DNA of 35,000 bases, taken from NCBI GenBank assembly GCA_012295275.1, contig CM022671.1:24992822-25027821 (forward strand), read 5' to 3'. This document shows, in pieces, positions 10,223 to 21,747 of the stretch (positions within the stretch are counted from its first letter, which is position 1; each line of letters begins with the position of its first letter). The position numbers were made by a program, and so were the translations under genes. This DNA is from Chrysomallon squamiferum. Lineage: Eukaryota; Mollusca; Gastropoda; Neomphalida; Peltospiridae. The notes under the pieces are model-generated. The model worked only from the letters and a program-made list of their open reading frames with translations, made no database searches and was not told the DNA's origin.

Positions 10223-10649
10223 TTTTTGTTGTTGCTGTTATGATCATCATCACTGATGTTGTTATTGTTATTGTTATTGTATTTTTTTTTATTATATCTG
10301 AAGCACAGAATTAAAAAAATTTGGGTTTATTTATTTATTTATTTATTTATTATTACTTTTTTGTTGTCGTTGTCGTTGTTGTTTTGTTTCGGGTTTTTTG
10401 TGGGGTTTTTGACGTTTTAGTTATCGATGCGGACTCAATAATTCCTTTCCTCTTAAAAAAAAAGAAACGCCAGCTATTGTCAAGCTCCGTTAAGTCTTAC
10501 AATCGCAGGAAATTAGTTATCATTTTAACTGGTATTTGTACTGACTACTACTTGAGAATGTTTCAAAGCCGAGCCAACTGAAAACGGCAGAGTATCATTG
10601 ATTTATCATTCCTGTGAAGTGTGTTGCGTCTGCAAATACACGTACACGA
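10223..10649. other. Unassigned spacer with GTT and TTTA runs
   Basis: Simple (TTTA)n at about 10328-10352 and GTT/GTC-rich sequence near 10355-10385. The rest (10400-10649) is less repetitive but matches nothing else in the window, and no coding motif is visible. Confidence 0.45.
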
Positions 10650-11185
10650 TTTGAACGAACTTTCGCTTCATAATTAAATAACTAAAACGTCTGCCTGAAG
10701 GATACGTTAACAAAAGAAAATCGACAAACGCATTAATTATGAGTTTATCTACGTCCAAAGCAATAACAGTACTGTATGGCAGTTGCAACAGAGTATGAAA
10801 AATGAAAACAATGGTGTTTAACTTTTCGCGTCACAATTAAGTAAACAAAAAGTTTGACTGAAGGATACATTAAGAAAAGAAAATCGATAAATGCATTAAT
10901 TATGACTTTACTGTATGGAAGTTGCAATAGTCAATGAAAAATGAAAAACTTCGGTCAAACTAATTTTACTTTCTGTAGCGCTCTTGTTGTAACAGTTGGA
11001 CAAGACTGCAGTTTTCTGGTGTCTGACGATCTTAATTACACACACAGTGATCACAATGAGAGGAACGCCAGCCAGAACTGACAAGTTAAGTGCTCCAACC
11101 CACCAGTTCTGAGATGTGAAGTCTGAATACATTATTTTAGTACTTTCGTTAACCTTGCTAAATGTACTTTCTAATAACTGATTTT
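10650..11185 (-). pseudogene. Ps2: C-terminal half of a decayed GPCR with a duplicated TM7 region
   Basis: Minus strand. It starts abruptly in ECL2 (LLESTFSKVNESTK), continues into SDFTSQNWWVGALN, then TM5 AGVPLIVITVCVIKIVRHQ and loop 3 ATESKISL. TM6 is then lost. Two tandem copies of a TM7-like segment follow: INAFIDFLFLMYPSVKLF (in 10800-10930) and INAFVDFLLLTYPSGRRF (in 10660-10790). Their DNA is also duplicated (GAAGGATACRTTAA and AATTATGA blocks). Everything before ECL2 is missing. The family is recognisable from the NWWVGALN and VITVC.IKI motifs. Confidence 0.85.
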
Positions 11186-11189
11186 TTTT

Positions 11190-11370
11190 TTCATCTATTC
11201 ACGGTGTCATATAGCGCAGTAACTAAAATTTAATAATACATATCTGATAGTTATGATGCAGTTTATGTGCGAATTTAGAATTAGCTTCAACTGCATAAAC
11301 AATTAAAAATAATGTTTATTTAATTCATCTTAGTCTGCTTTTAAGTATGATATTTTATAGCTAATATTTC
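11190..11370. repeat. Dispersed repeat shared with 25100-25280
   Basis: ATGTGCGAATTTAGAATTAG here corresponds to ATGTGTGAATTTAGACTTAG near 25170, with more matching sequence on either side, in the same orientation. Noncoding; marks a duplicated segment edge next to Ps2. Confidence 0.55.
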
Positions 11371-12740
11371 ATGATATTCTTACATATAAAGAATAATTAG
11401 AATTCTGTGTTACTCTTGGCAGTTGGAAAATATAGTGAAAGGGCTGTCATGGAAGGCATATATATTTATAGAATCATGTCTTTCCTTTTAAACACACACA
11501 TATGATAAATCCTTAAGCCTATATATATATAGATTTAAGGAATTAATTACACTAAAGAGAATCCGTTTACTGAACTGATCACAATTACTGTGTCAGTATA
11601 AATAGGTAAACGATTTGAAATGCAATGATTCCTTTAGTACATTATTTAAATACTTAAAATATATTAATTTCGCATAACATTATGTGTAATTATAAAAGAA
11701 GAGACCATTCTTTTTAGCATGAATAATGTTTTATTCAAAGCGAAAAAGAAGACAAAGAAACAGACAAAATGAAATCGAATAATCTCATACAAAATATATC
11801 TAATAATTAGCAAAACTTAAAGAAATGTATATAAGATTTATTTCGTCTAAATCTCTCGTTTTTTATTGCCTCTTGATTTTCATTTCAGTTATCTGCACAT
11901 CATTAAGAATCTGAGAATGAGAAAAGAAAACCTCGCATGTGGCTCAAGTTCTTTTTTTTTGTTGTTGCAACGAATCAGTACCAGTGTGCACATTACCACG
12001 TATAGGAAAGAACGTGTCTTCGATAAACGAATATTTCAGCTGCCATTTCTCAACACATTGCGATTATTGAATTATGTGCTTATTTCAGAAAATTCAGATT
12101 TTTATCCTTAATAATGTAATTTTTAATTTATTTGTGTATTTTATGTGTATATGTACGTAAGTAAACATATGACAATGTTTAAAATGATTATATTCATCTG
12201 AGATGTTTGTTATACGTTATGAATGTAATTCTAATAAAAAGATTTTATTTTGTTATTTTACAGCAACAAACAGATACAGCTAATTTTTCAACGTTTAGAA
12301 TATTGTCCATTCTGAAAGAATTACGGAATAAATCATATAAAATTGAAGCAAACGTTGTAAAGTAATATACTCATTCTGTAAAGTATTATTATATACATAA
12401 CTTGTTCTGCCAGTAAACGGTTCATTCCAAGTCATTAATAATTGTACCCGTTCTGCGATATTCATAAATTGTTGCATAAGACTGAGCATAGTTTAATAAT
12501 GATTCAGATATATTTCCATGATTTTATTTCTGTTTTTTAATAAATATTTTCATAGAAAAATAAAATGAAAATAATTTTGAATTCACTATTTCAATTCTTT
12601 TTCTGTTTCTTGAACTTCATTATGAAATAATTTGCCTTTGATGTCCATACAAATTGTAAGAATTTGTGTGCGTGCTAGCTACTTTATTAAATTTCAGCTG
12701 TAGTCAAGTAAGTTGTTAAGTTTCATCATTTCTGTCATTT

Positions 12741-12742
12741 CC

Positions 12743-12784
<42 letters not shown>

Positions 12785-12814
12785 TTATATATATATATAT
12801 ATACAAACACACAT

Positions 12815-12898
<84 letters not shown>
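12741..12898. repeat. Compound (TA)n/(GT)n microsatellite
   Basis: Alternating TA and GT runs, about 160 bases. A further (TA)n lies at 13088-13126. Confidence 0.9.
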
Positions 12899-12899
<1 letters not shown>

Positions 12900-13084
12900 A
12901 CATGCACACACATGGAAAATGTCAACATAATAAATAGTAATTCAATATTGTTATGTTCAGTGGCAACACAGTTAAACGAAATATATGATTTCTACGCTCT
13001 ATATAGGAAATGATAATTTAAGTACTTCGTTGACATGGTATGAAACTACACTGAATAGAAATTGATTACTTTTTCTCTTCTACT

Positions 13085-13129
<45 letters not shown>

Positions 13130-13507
13130 AAAAAAAAAACAAACAATATGTTTTTATGTTTGTTGATTTTCAATATGAAATTTTTCTTGTCTGAAAAAGC
13201 ACATCTAAAATTTAATAATAAATAAATACACTGAATTAATGAATTTACTGTTTTCTTTGTGTCTCTGCACTTCCAAACAGACTGGTATAAAACAAATCTT
13301 GTTTCAATTGCTCTGTTTATCTTACAAAAAGTAAGAAGCATAATAAATGATAAGAAGAGCTTATTTGATGAATCTGCATGGAATCTAAAAAACAAAACAT
13401 AATACGTGTAGTGACTTGTCTAGTAAAATTTTATATAATTTAAAAAAAATAAAAATAAAATAACATAAAAATAAATAAACACCACAATAACAAGTAAATG
13501 AATGACC

Positions 13508-13540
13508 AAATAAATAAATAAATAAATAAATAAATAAAGG
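13508..13540. repeat. (AAAT)n tract
   Basis: Equivalent tetranucleotide tracts sit at the homologous positions 19860-19910 and, inverted, 29549-29600. Confidence 0.85.
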
Positions 13541-14107
13541 AACAAATAAACAAACTAATAGAAAACAAACAAACAAAAAAAAATAAATAAATGAAAACAA
13601 TCATTTAGACAAATATTTGTGCGTATTTTTATTTAATATTATGATTTTGTCGTTTTATTTCTTTGTTTTTTAATTGTTTTTTAAATATTTATTTCTAACT
13701 TAAAATTAGTTTGGATTTTTACTGTGTTCTGTGAATAGCCTATTAAACATGTTTCTTTTTTCGCAATACTCTGTGTTAATTAACTGAGCGAATGTGGATT
13801 GTGGATTATAAAAAAAAAAAAAAGAAGAAAAAAAAAAAAAAAAAAAACAGAAGTATGAAATCATCATTTCAAATGTAAAAGTTTTGGAAAAAAAAAAATA
13901 TCTATAACAAACCAACTGAAAGGATTTAATCATCGAAAATGAAAAGCCTACATCACAACAAAAAAATAATGTATTGATAATAAAAATATTACAGTCTTTG
14001 AGAAGTACAGCCTATCGATCTGAAATTAAATTCAGTTATTATTATCCAAGCAACGCTTTTAGAAAAATATTAGTTAATATATGTGTATTTTTATTTTTTG
14101 CCTTCTT

Positions 14108-14220
14108 TTCTCCTTTAGATTTTATTCAAACTGTGACTGCCAGTGTTTTGTGCAGTGCGAAGAAAACGATTAATGTAAATAATTAAAAACGAAAATCCGC
14201 GACAGTTTACGTATTTCACA
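14108..14220 (-). other. Conserved noncoding block in 3' flank, B copy
   Basis: Contains GTGACTGCCAGTGTTTTGTG. Homologous to 5422-5520, 20451-20560 and 28925-29038. Confidence 0.6.
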
Positions 14221-14588
14221 TTAAATATCTTTTACATATTATGCTTATGCAAACTGTTTAATAGTACTTATATTCTTCAATAATTTTAGTTCAGATTGAT
14301 AATCATGCACAAATATATAGAATTATATTAATACTAGTATTATCGCTATTCTTGCTAAAACAACAACAACTTCTACTACTACTACTAATATTTATACTAC
14401 AGGTATTGCTCCTACTAATACAATAAGTATCATTTCTAGTAATAATAATAATAATAATAGTAATGATGATGATAATGATAATAATGAAGATGGTGATGAT
14501 TATTATCATTATTTATATATCAAATGCCATCCCACTGCTACTGCTACAACTGCTTTATGCTATTACTATTACATTACTGTTACCTCTG

Positions 14589-14619
<31 letters not shown>

Positions 14620-14700
14620 CATTATTTATTTATTAATTTTATTACACCAAAATGTTATCCCACTGCCACTGCTGTTACTAACCTACCTATGCAACGTATT

Positions 14701-14703
14701 CTT

Positions 14704-14752
<49 letters not shown>
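14701..14752. repeat. (CTA)n microsatellite
   Basis: About 17 uninterrupted triplets after a shorter block at 14580-14612. The homologous tract is at 20876-20920 in C. Confidence 0.9.
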
Positions 14753-15141
14753 AACTATCAGTCTACCGCTGCTACTACTACTATTGCATAACTAGTATTA
14801 ATATTGCTGCAGTAGCTTCTGCTATTCTAATTTCAGAAACCAAATATTATCACTACTCTTCAGACAAGAATTCTGAGTACTTTTTATTTAGTCCAGTTAT
14901 TAAATGTTGAAAGTGTACAAAGCTGATTCTAGATAACTTTTCAGGGATTAAAAGATTTAGCGCAAGCTGACGATAACGGACGTTATTTTCTTTAACTGTT
15001 AAGAAATTATTTAGTCTAAATTGATAACAATCGAGTTAAACTTAACAACAACAACAATAATGATGATGATAATAATAATTACGAGATGATGATGATGGTG
15101 ATGATGATTACAATATTAAATGTAGAAGCATTAAATTAGTT

Positions 15142-15146
<5 letters not shown>

Positions 15147-15185
<39 letters not shown>
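15147..15185. repeat. (GT)n microsatellite
   Basis: Ends directly at the outer edge of the 121-bp inverted repeat. Confidence 0.9.
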
Positions 15186-15187
<2 letters not shown>

Positions 15188-15308
15188 AATTTCTGGGTTG
15201 GTATTGTATATTTGTTTTAAATTAATACATATGAAATATTTATTATTACATTACAATTATTAAACATATTGAACTGATGTTTTGTTTATTTCTAGACTAC
15301 AGTTTTAT
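15188..15308 (+). repeat. Left arm of 121-bp inverted repeat
   Basis: Reverse complement of 15608-15728 with 3 mismatches and no gaps over 121 bases. The spacer is 299 bases. This left arm has no counterpart at the same position in the other 3' flanks, whereas the right arm does. Confidence 0.93.
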
Positions 15309-15607
15309 ATACATACACAAGTACAATTTTTATATTATTTATTTATTTATTTATAACTGCGATACACATTATTTCGGTTTATATACCTATTCAGATTTAT
15401 TATGATCATTCTGAACATAGTTATTATTATACTATGTGTTAATATAGTCACTATTGTTATTATGATCATCTTCACCATCATCATGATTATCAATATCATT
15501 ATTAGAAGGAATACATAATATTAATGCGGCAATGATTAAAGAACTAATAATTACAATAAAACTGCAACAACACAAAATATCATCCAGACACTGTATCACT
15601 GACAGAA

Positions 15608-15728
15608 ATAAAACTGTAGTCTAGAAATAAACAAAACATTAGTTCAATATGTTTAATAATTGTAATGTAATAATAAATGTTTCATATTTATTAATTTAAA
15701 ACAAATATACAATACCAACCCAGAAATT
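15608..15728 (-). repeat. Right arm of 121-bp inverted repeat
   Basis: Homologous to the 3' flank of C (about 21410-21500), D (inverted, about 27740-27860) and the start of the E flank, so this arm is the ancestral one. It lies 190-310 bases downstream of the copy B stop codon. Confidence 0.93.
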
Positions 15729-15871
15729 AATTACACATTTGAGAGAGCACTATTGAGTCATACCATATGTCGATTTTGTTTCAATATTACCATGGTACAC
15801 AGAATGCATTGCACGATATTCTCGAATCGTTTGAACAAGAAATAAAGAAAGCAGCTGTACATCTTTTCCGT

Positions 15872-15877
15872 TTTATT
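15872..15877 (-). terminator. Polyadenylation signal of copy B
   Basis: AATAAA on the minus strand, about 40 bases after the stop, inside a block shared with C, D and E (AATTTAAATAAAA). Confidence 0.6.
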
Positions 15878-15917
15878 TAAATTAAAAAATCATTTTCTTA
15901 ATTGTCTCCTGTAATTA

Positions 15918-16895
15918 TTAGTTTTCTCCTGTCATTTGAAAATCATTTGTTGTTCTTATAACGCTAACTTCTGTACTTTGTTGTTTGTCTGTGTTTCCAG
16001 TCGGCACGGCTCTCTCTGAAGGATCCTTGGTAGTTTTACCGCTTGTTTTCTTTATGCAAACATGACAACACATGTTCATCGCGGTATATCTGAAATTGCG
16101 CATCAGAATTAAGTAGCCAATGGGTTTCATCAAGTTCCAGAAAAAGTACCCGATAATCATTGATATCATTACCCATGGATCAAAGATGTGAAGGGAGAAA
16201 ACGACGTGAAATGGCAACTCTGTCACAATGTACGTGATGAAAATGATCGTGTTGAAATTAGCCAAACGTATTTTGCTTTCTGTTGGTTGCATAACGTTAG
16301 AATTAGTTAAAATTACAGCATTTTTATGTCTGGCTATTTTTATCATACATACAGTAATCACAATGAATGGAACAGCAGCTGTACTTGTCATGTTAAGAGC
16401 TCCAACCCACCAGTTCGTTGAAGTGTAATTAGGACCGAGTCTCTTTGAATGTTCATTCACCGTGTAAAACGTTCCTTCTACGTAAACATAACACAACACC
16501 AAGGGAACCCAAAGCCAGACTACTGCCATATATATCTTCACTCTCTTCACTGTAACGTAAACAAGATATTTCAAAGGGTTGCATATGGCAACACATAGAA
16601 CTATGCTTAACCCCATCATAGAGAAACATTTAACGGATTGTAAGGCAGCTATCAAAGCCGAAGTAAACACAAATTTTGACATGATAGAATACATTACTGC
16701 ATTGATTTGAAAAATTATGTCTGACACAACTTCGTTAAGCAAGAACAGACCAATAACTCCAGAGGTCATTGCAGATTTTACAAGAACTACCAGTGTGAAA
16801 ATACTTGTTGAAAATGAAAACAGTATAACAGAACTCGCCCCTGCAATAATATATATAGAAATAACATCAGAGGAATTGGTTACGTTCACCGACAT
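15918..16895 (-). CDS. Intronless rhodopsin-like GPCR, copy B (325 aa)
   Basis: Full-length family member, 87% identical to C (42 differences in 325 aligned residues, counted by eye). Start MSVNVTNSSDV carries two sequons. TM1 is about residues 15-40, TM2 46-70 with NEVVSDI, TM3 78-105 with SVKCFSMMG, and loop 2 has CNPLKYLVYVTVKR. TM4 is about 121-140 (WLWVPLV), ECL2 141-165 with NYTSTNWW, TM5 166-188 (AVPFIVITVCMIK), TM6 213-236 (ELPFHVVFSL) and TM7 242-264 (WNLMKPIGYLILM). Then come RNFRY and a CCHVC cluster that could be palmitoylated. DRY is replaced by Val-Leu-Cys, CWxP lacks its Trp, and ECL2 has no Cys. The tail is Ser/Thr-rich and ends MTGEN. The proximal TATA here is TATAAAGA. Membrane receptor; ligand not predictable; chemosensory use is a guess. 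Confidence 0.93.
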   Translation of the reverse strand: MSVNVTNSSDVISIYIIAGASSVILFSFSTSIFTLVVLVKSAMTSGVIGLFLLNEVVSDIIFQINAVMYSIMSKFVFTSALIAALQSVKCFSMMGLSIVLCVAICNPLKYLVYVTVKRVKIYMAVVWLWVPLVLCYVYVEGTFYTVNEHSKRLGPNYTSTNWWVGALNMTSTAAVPFIVITVCMIKIARHKNAVILTNSNVMQPTESKIRLANFNTIIFITYIVTELPFHVVFSLHIFDPWVMISMIIGYFFWNLMKPIGYLILMRNFRYTAMNMCCHVCIKKTSGKTTKDPSERAVPTGNTDKQQSTEVSVIRTTNDFQMTGEN

Positions 16896-16930
16896 CGTTG
16901 ATTCTTCTTCAGTATTAATATAGGACTTAG

Positions 16931-16938
16931 TCTTTATA
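16931..16938 (-). promoter_or_regulatory. Proximal TATA-like box of copy B
   Basis: TATAAAGA on the minus strand, 43 bases before the ATG; slightly off the TATAAAAG of the other copies. Confidence 0.5.
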
Positions 16939-17171
16939 TCAAAATATAAACTTTCCTGATTTCACGCTGATGTAGTAGCTAAGGTGAATCAGACATGAAA
17001 TTCTTCCTTTCTGGGGAATATCTTTTGAAACTGATTATACGTTGAAAATTATCCTTATTAAAATAAAATCAAATTATTCATATCCATAACACTATCTTTC
17101 TTCTTCTTCATAATTCAAATATCTCAGTACTTAGATTTTGAGAGAAATAATGTCCGCGCTAATTTCTGCAT

Positions 17172-17250
17172 CTTTTATACTCTCCTTCCTAATGCGTCTC
17201 ATTGGTTAACATGTATCAAATAAAATTATACTGAGAACTTTGATTGACAG
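17172..17250 (-). promoter_or_regulatory. Distal promoter module of copy B
   Basis: TATAAAAG (17172-17179), CCAAT (17201-17205) at 26 bases and a perfect TGATTGACAG decamer (17241-17250) 36 bases beyond, all on or complementary to the gene strand. The TATA is 284 bases before the ATG. Just downstream of the TATA lies AGATGCAGAAATTAGCGC, also kept in C and E. Confidence 0.78.
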
Positions 17251-17443
17251 CGTGATCCACACACACACGCACACACACACACACACATACATATACATGT
17301 AGGTAGTATATATCTATTAGATGTACTACAAAAGGTAGCTGCAGTTGTGGTGGGTTTGTATTTTCTTATCATATTGTTTGTTTCTGAATCTGACAAGCCA
17401 AGCGTTTAAAATCGTTGTTAAATCTCTCTTCGCTATTAAGTGA

Positions 17444-17474
<31 letters not shown>

Positions 17475-18160
17475 CCCATTACACTCATAGACACAGGTAA
17501 ATAAAGAAAGAATTTAATTGCGATAGATAATAACATTACGACATTTTTATTGATAACTGGTAATTCCCTTCATATTATATCACTAAACTGTACTCATGTT
17601 GATGGCTTGCGTTACTTACATAAACGTTGAGGAAACATCGCCGAAAAAATCACACAGCTGTTGTTACAGTGTCGAACCAAAACATTTGTCATAGATGTAA
17701 AAGGAAAAGGTTCTGTACAAATATAAATGTGTGTATATATGTGCGTGTGTGCGTGTATGTGTGTGTGTATGTATGTGTGTGTATATGTATATATATATAT
17801 ATATATATGCACACATTCACATACGTGTATACATACGCTTTTAAGAATACATACACTTTCATTTTCACGGATAATGGTACTTAATCTCATCTTCGCAAAC
17901 TGTGTAGACATTGCAAGAAATTTTGTCATACTTGAAGTTATTGTTTACAAAATACTAGAAAATCAGTTCTGAAATGTAGCTGGACTGACTAGACAATGCC
18001 GTGACGTCAATAAACTTAGTAACATTTATTCTCTACACATAAATACATAGAGAGATACATGTGTATTAATATTAAATAAAACAAAACAAGACATAGAATA
18101 TACGTCGTATAACATCGTATTTTATTTGATTTACTTTTAATGAAAAATTTCATCCACAGT
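17251..18160 (-). repeat. 5' flank of copy B, outer part
   Basis: Aligns with the C flank (23084-24090): TAAATCTCTCTTCG, ATTGATAACTGGTAATTC and AACATCGTAT landmarks. Contains (CA)n (17263-17287), a T-run (17444-17470) and a GT/TA microsatellite (about 17726-17810). The ORFs across the last are repeat-coded. Confidence 0.75.
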
Positions 18161-18660
18161 GACTGAAATCGTTAACTTTTACCAATGTACGTACTTATGT
18201 ATGGATGCATGTATGTACCTGAAATGAAAATAACAATAGGATATAAGAAAACCAAAAGCAAACAATACTAGTGGTTTATTTCACGACTTAGTGTTTTTAG
18301 TCATCTTAGTCCTGATTACGTGATACTCAAGTATTTAATGATTGTTTGTAATTGAACTGTCAAAATATTTCAGTACACTATCTTACTGAGATTTCTGAAA
18401 TATGTAAAATGTCTTAGAATAACTAAATCTGAAGTAACGTGGAGAAACGGAAACAAACAGGAAATGAACAGAAATGTGAAAACACATTGAAAGTAAAGGA
18501 ATTGTAGTTCAAATTAACAGCAAGATTATAAAGATAATAAAGAACACGATTTTATTACTGCTTGATTTCAAAGTTTAATTAATTCGGCAGTTCTTGTCAT
18601 TAAAAATATCGATAATTTATTAGAGATATTTCAAAAACAAAGCCAAAGGACAACTGATCA
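18161..18660. other. Unassigned spacer
   Basis: AT-rich. The first part (to about 18320) still matches 24140-24310 of the C flank; the rest matches nothing obvious. No gene supported. Confidence 0.45.
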
Positions 18661-18780
18661 AACAAATCGTTTTCGGTTCCGACTGTAAACCAAGGGAAAT
18701 AACTCTGTACGCCAAAACGTTCCTCTTTATAAAGCTCTATACCGAATGAAAACTGGATGCTAGAGTTATTCATTTTGCAA
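18661..18780 (+). repeat. Dispersed MITE-like repeat, copy 2
   Basis: TTTTCGGTTCCGACTGTAAA, CAAGGGAAATAACTCTGTAC and TATACCGAATGAAAACTGGA match 24331-24440 in the same orientation. Confidence 0.6.
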
Positions 18781-19154
18781 CAGATTATTGTGACGGAACC
18801 TCAGTAGTGCTTCTTTGCCAGATTTGTTTTTAATCATAATCAAACTGCTGCAGAAGACTGAGTATAGTTTATTAATGATTCAGATATATTTACATGATTA
18901 ATTTCTGTTTTTTGTTTATTTGTAGGGTTTTTTTAAATTATTATTTAATAAATATTTTCATAGAAAAATAAAATGAAAATAATGTTGAATTTACCATTTG
19001 AAATATTGTCCTGATTCTTGAGCTTCATTATGAAATAATTTACGTTTGATATCCAAACAAACTGTGAGAAATTGTGTGCGTGGTAGCGACATTATTAAAT
19101 TTCAGCTATAGGCCAGTAAGTTGTTAAGTTTGATCCATATATGTGGAAATGATG

Positions 19155-19189
<35 letters not shown>

Positions 19190-19303
19190 GGAAAACACAA
19201 TTAAACCAAATATATTGATTTCCATGCTCTATATAGGCTAATCATAATTTAAGTATAAACATTAATTACTCTGTCCCTTATATATACATATATCAAAATT
19301 AAC

Positions 19304-19356
<53 letters not shown>

Positions 19357-19681
19357 CAAAAACAACAACAAAAAATAAATCGTATGTTACTTCTAGTTTA
19401 TGTTTTTGTGAAAAACGACATCTAAAATTAAATAATAATAAAAAATACTTAATTAATAGATTTACAGTTTTCTTTGTGTTTCTGCACCTCAAAACAGACT
19501 GGTATAAAAATCGTATTTGATGAAACTGAATGTGTGAAATCACGTTTAGAGTTGCTGTGTTTATCTTACAAAAAGTAACGAGCAAAATAAATTGTAAAAA
19601 CAGCTAATTTGAGGGATGTGGCATGGAATTTAAAAAACAAAAGTTAATACTTGTAATGATTTGTCTAATAAATTTTTGTAT

Positions 19682-19726
<45 letters not shown>

Positions 19727-19830
19727 AACAACAACTGAAATACTAAAATCAAAATCAAGTAAATGAATGAACAAATAATTAAATTTATTAACGAATACAA
19801 AAATTAAAAAAACCCAACAAATAAACAAAA

Positions 19831-19908
<78 letters not shown>

Positions 19909-20408
19909 ATACATTTAGACATATTTGTGCATATTTTTCATTTAGTATTATTATTTTTCGTTTTATTTTTTTCTTTTCTTACTTGTTTTTTAAATATTTA
20001 ATACTAACATGAAATTACTTTGGATATTTACCTTTTTATCTATGTTCTATGAATAGCCTATTAAATTTTAGTTTCACGCAGTCTTCTGTCTTAATTAATT
20101 GAGAGAATGAGGATTATGGATTATAACAAGAAAAAAAAGAAAAAAGAAAAACAGAGGTGAGGCCGCAAAATAATTATAAACTGAACATTTCAAATGTAAA
20201 AGTTTTGAAAAAAAAAAATATATATATATAAAAAGCAACTGAAAGGATTTAATCATCGAAAATGAAAAACCTACATCACAACAAAATTAGTTTATTTGAT
20301 AACAACAAAATTAATAAAATGGTTTTGAGGATTACAGTCTGCTATTGTGAAATTAATTTCAATATTATTATCCAAGCAACGCTGTTAGAAAAATATTAAT
20401 AAATATCT

Positions 20409-20445
<37 letters not shown>

Positions 20446-20450
20446 CTTCT

Positions 20451-20560
20451 TTTCTCCTTGGGATTTTAATCAAACTCTGACTGCCAGTGTTTTGTGCAGC
20501 GCGCAGAAAAAGATTAACGTAAATAATTATAAAGGAAAATACGCGCCAGTTTATATATTT
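20451..20560 (-). other. Conserved noncoding block in 3' flank, C copy
   Basis: Contains TCTGACTGCCAGTGTTTTGT and GCAGCGCGCAGAAAAAGATT; see the matching blocks in the A, B and D flanks. Confidence 0.6.
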
Positions 20561-20879
20561 CTAATTTAACCAACTGTTTAATAGTATTTCTACTCTTCAA
20601 GAATTACCTTTTAGTTCAGATTCATAATCATATACAAACACATAGTTATATATTAAAGTTACTATTATTGCTAGTGTTTCTAAGACAAAAACAACAACTA
20701 CTACTGCTACTGATATACTACTAGTATTATTTCTACTACAAATATTGCTCCTACTAATACATCAAGTATCATTCTACTACTACTACAACTACTACTACTA
20801 TTTATTAATTATTTTTATTATACCAAAACGTAATGCCTGTGCCACTGCTGTCACTAACCTACCTATGCTACTTCTTCTT

Positions 20880-20918
<39 letters not shown>

Positions 20919-21703
20919 TCAGTCTATCGCTGCTATTACTACTATTGCATAAATAATATTAATATTGCTGCAGCGGCTTCTGCTATACTAATTTCAATAA
21001 CCAAATGTTATCACTACTCTTCAGACAAGAACTCTGAGTACTTTTTATTTTGTTCCGGTTATTAAATGTTGAAGGTGTACAAAGTTCATTCTAGATAACT
21101 TCAAGTGATCAATACAAATTTATATTATTTATTTATAACTGTAATAGACATTATTTTTGTATATAGATAGATAGATAGATAGATATATTCACATTTGTCA
21201 TGATCATTCTGAACATAATTATTATTATAAGCATAATTATACTAATCATCAGAATTCTTATAATGATCGTCTTCACTGGCATCATCATCATCATGTCATT
21301 TTTTGAAAGGAAAACTCAAAATTAATGCAGTAACGAATAAAGAAGCAATAATAATTTTAAAAAACCTGCAACAAAACAAAATATCATCCAGACAGTGTAT
21401 CAGTATCAGAAATAAAACTGTAGTCTAGGAATAAACAAAACAATATTTCAATATGTTTAGCAATTCTAATGCAATAATAATAGTTTCATGTGTAAAATTG
21501 ACTAAAACAAATATTATTAACAAAACCAGACATTAAATATTATTCCAGACCTGTGTCCTCAAGCTTATTACTTTTGAGAGGGAGCTACTGAGTCATTCAC
21601 ATATCTCGATTTTGTTTCACTATTCCCATGGCATACAGAACGTATTGCACGATATAGAATCGTTTGAACAAGATGTAAAAAAGTAGCTATATAAATTTTC
21701 CGA

Positions 21704-21709
21704 TTTATT
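21704..21709 (-). terminator. Polyadenylation signal of copy C
   Basis: AATAAA on the minus strand about 40 bases after the stop, at the same place as in B. Confidence 0.6.
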
Positions 21710-21747
21710 TAAAAAAAAATCATCTTCTTAATTTTCTCCTGTAATTA

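Larger units (their letters stand above)
11371..15917 (-). repeat. 3' flank of copy B, longest duplicated 3' segment
   Basis: From about 11534 it matches the D 3' flank, inverted (TTAAGGAATTAATTACACTA here, its complement near 30955-30975). It then matches C and A: the TTCATTATGAAATAATTT block (12616), AACCAACTGAAAGGATTTAA (13909), the conserved block at 14108-14220, and the CTA triplet blocks (14580-14612, 14701-14752). No gene is supported; the ORFs at 12713-13013 and 14524-14910 are translated simple repeats. Confidence 0.75.
18820..21747 (-). repeat. 3' flank of copy C
   Basis: Matches the B flank in order: GACTGAGTATAGTTTATTAA (18858), TTCATTATGAAATAATTT (19023), (CA)n (19157-19188), (AAT)n (19304-19352), a long A-run (about 19686-19724), (AAT)n and (AAAT)n (19832-19910), CAACTGAAAGGATTTAATCA (20237), (AT)n (20410-20442), conserved block (20451-20560), CTA triplets (20876-20920) and (GATA)n (21164-21187). 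No gene; the repeat-coded ORFs were discarded. Confidence 0.75.

Noticed and set aside
12713-13013. ORFs of alternating Tyr-Ile and Cys-Val
   Set aside because: Translated (TA)n and (GT)n microsatellites.
14524-14910. 128-codon Leu/Tyr-rich ORF and its counterpart at 20745-21065
   Set aside because: Coded by CTA/TAC triplet repeats. Open frame results from repeat structure; the D-flank counterpart is not open in the same way.
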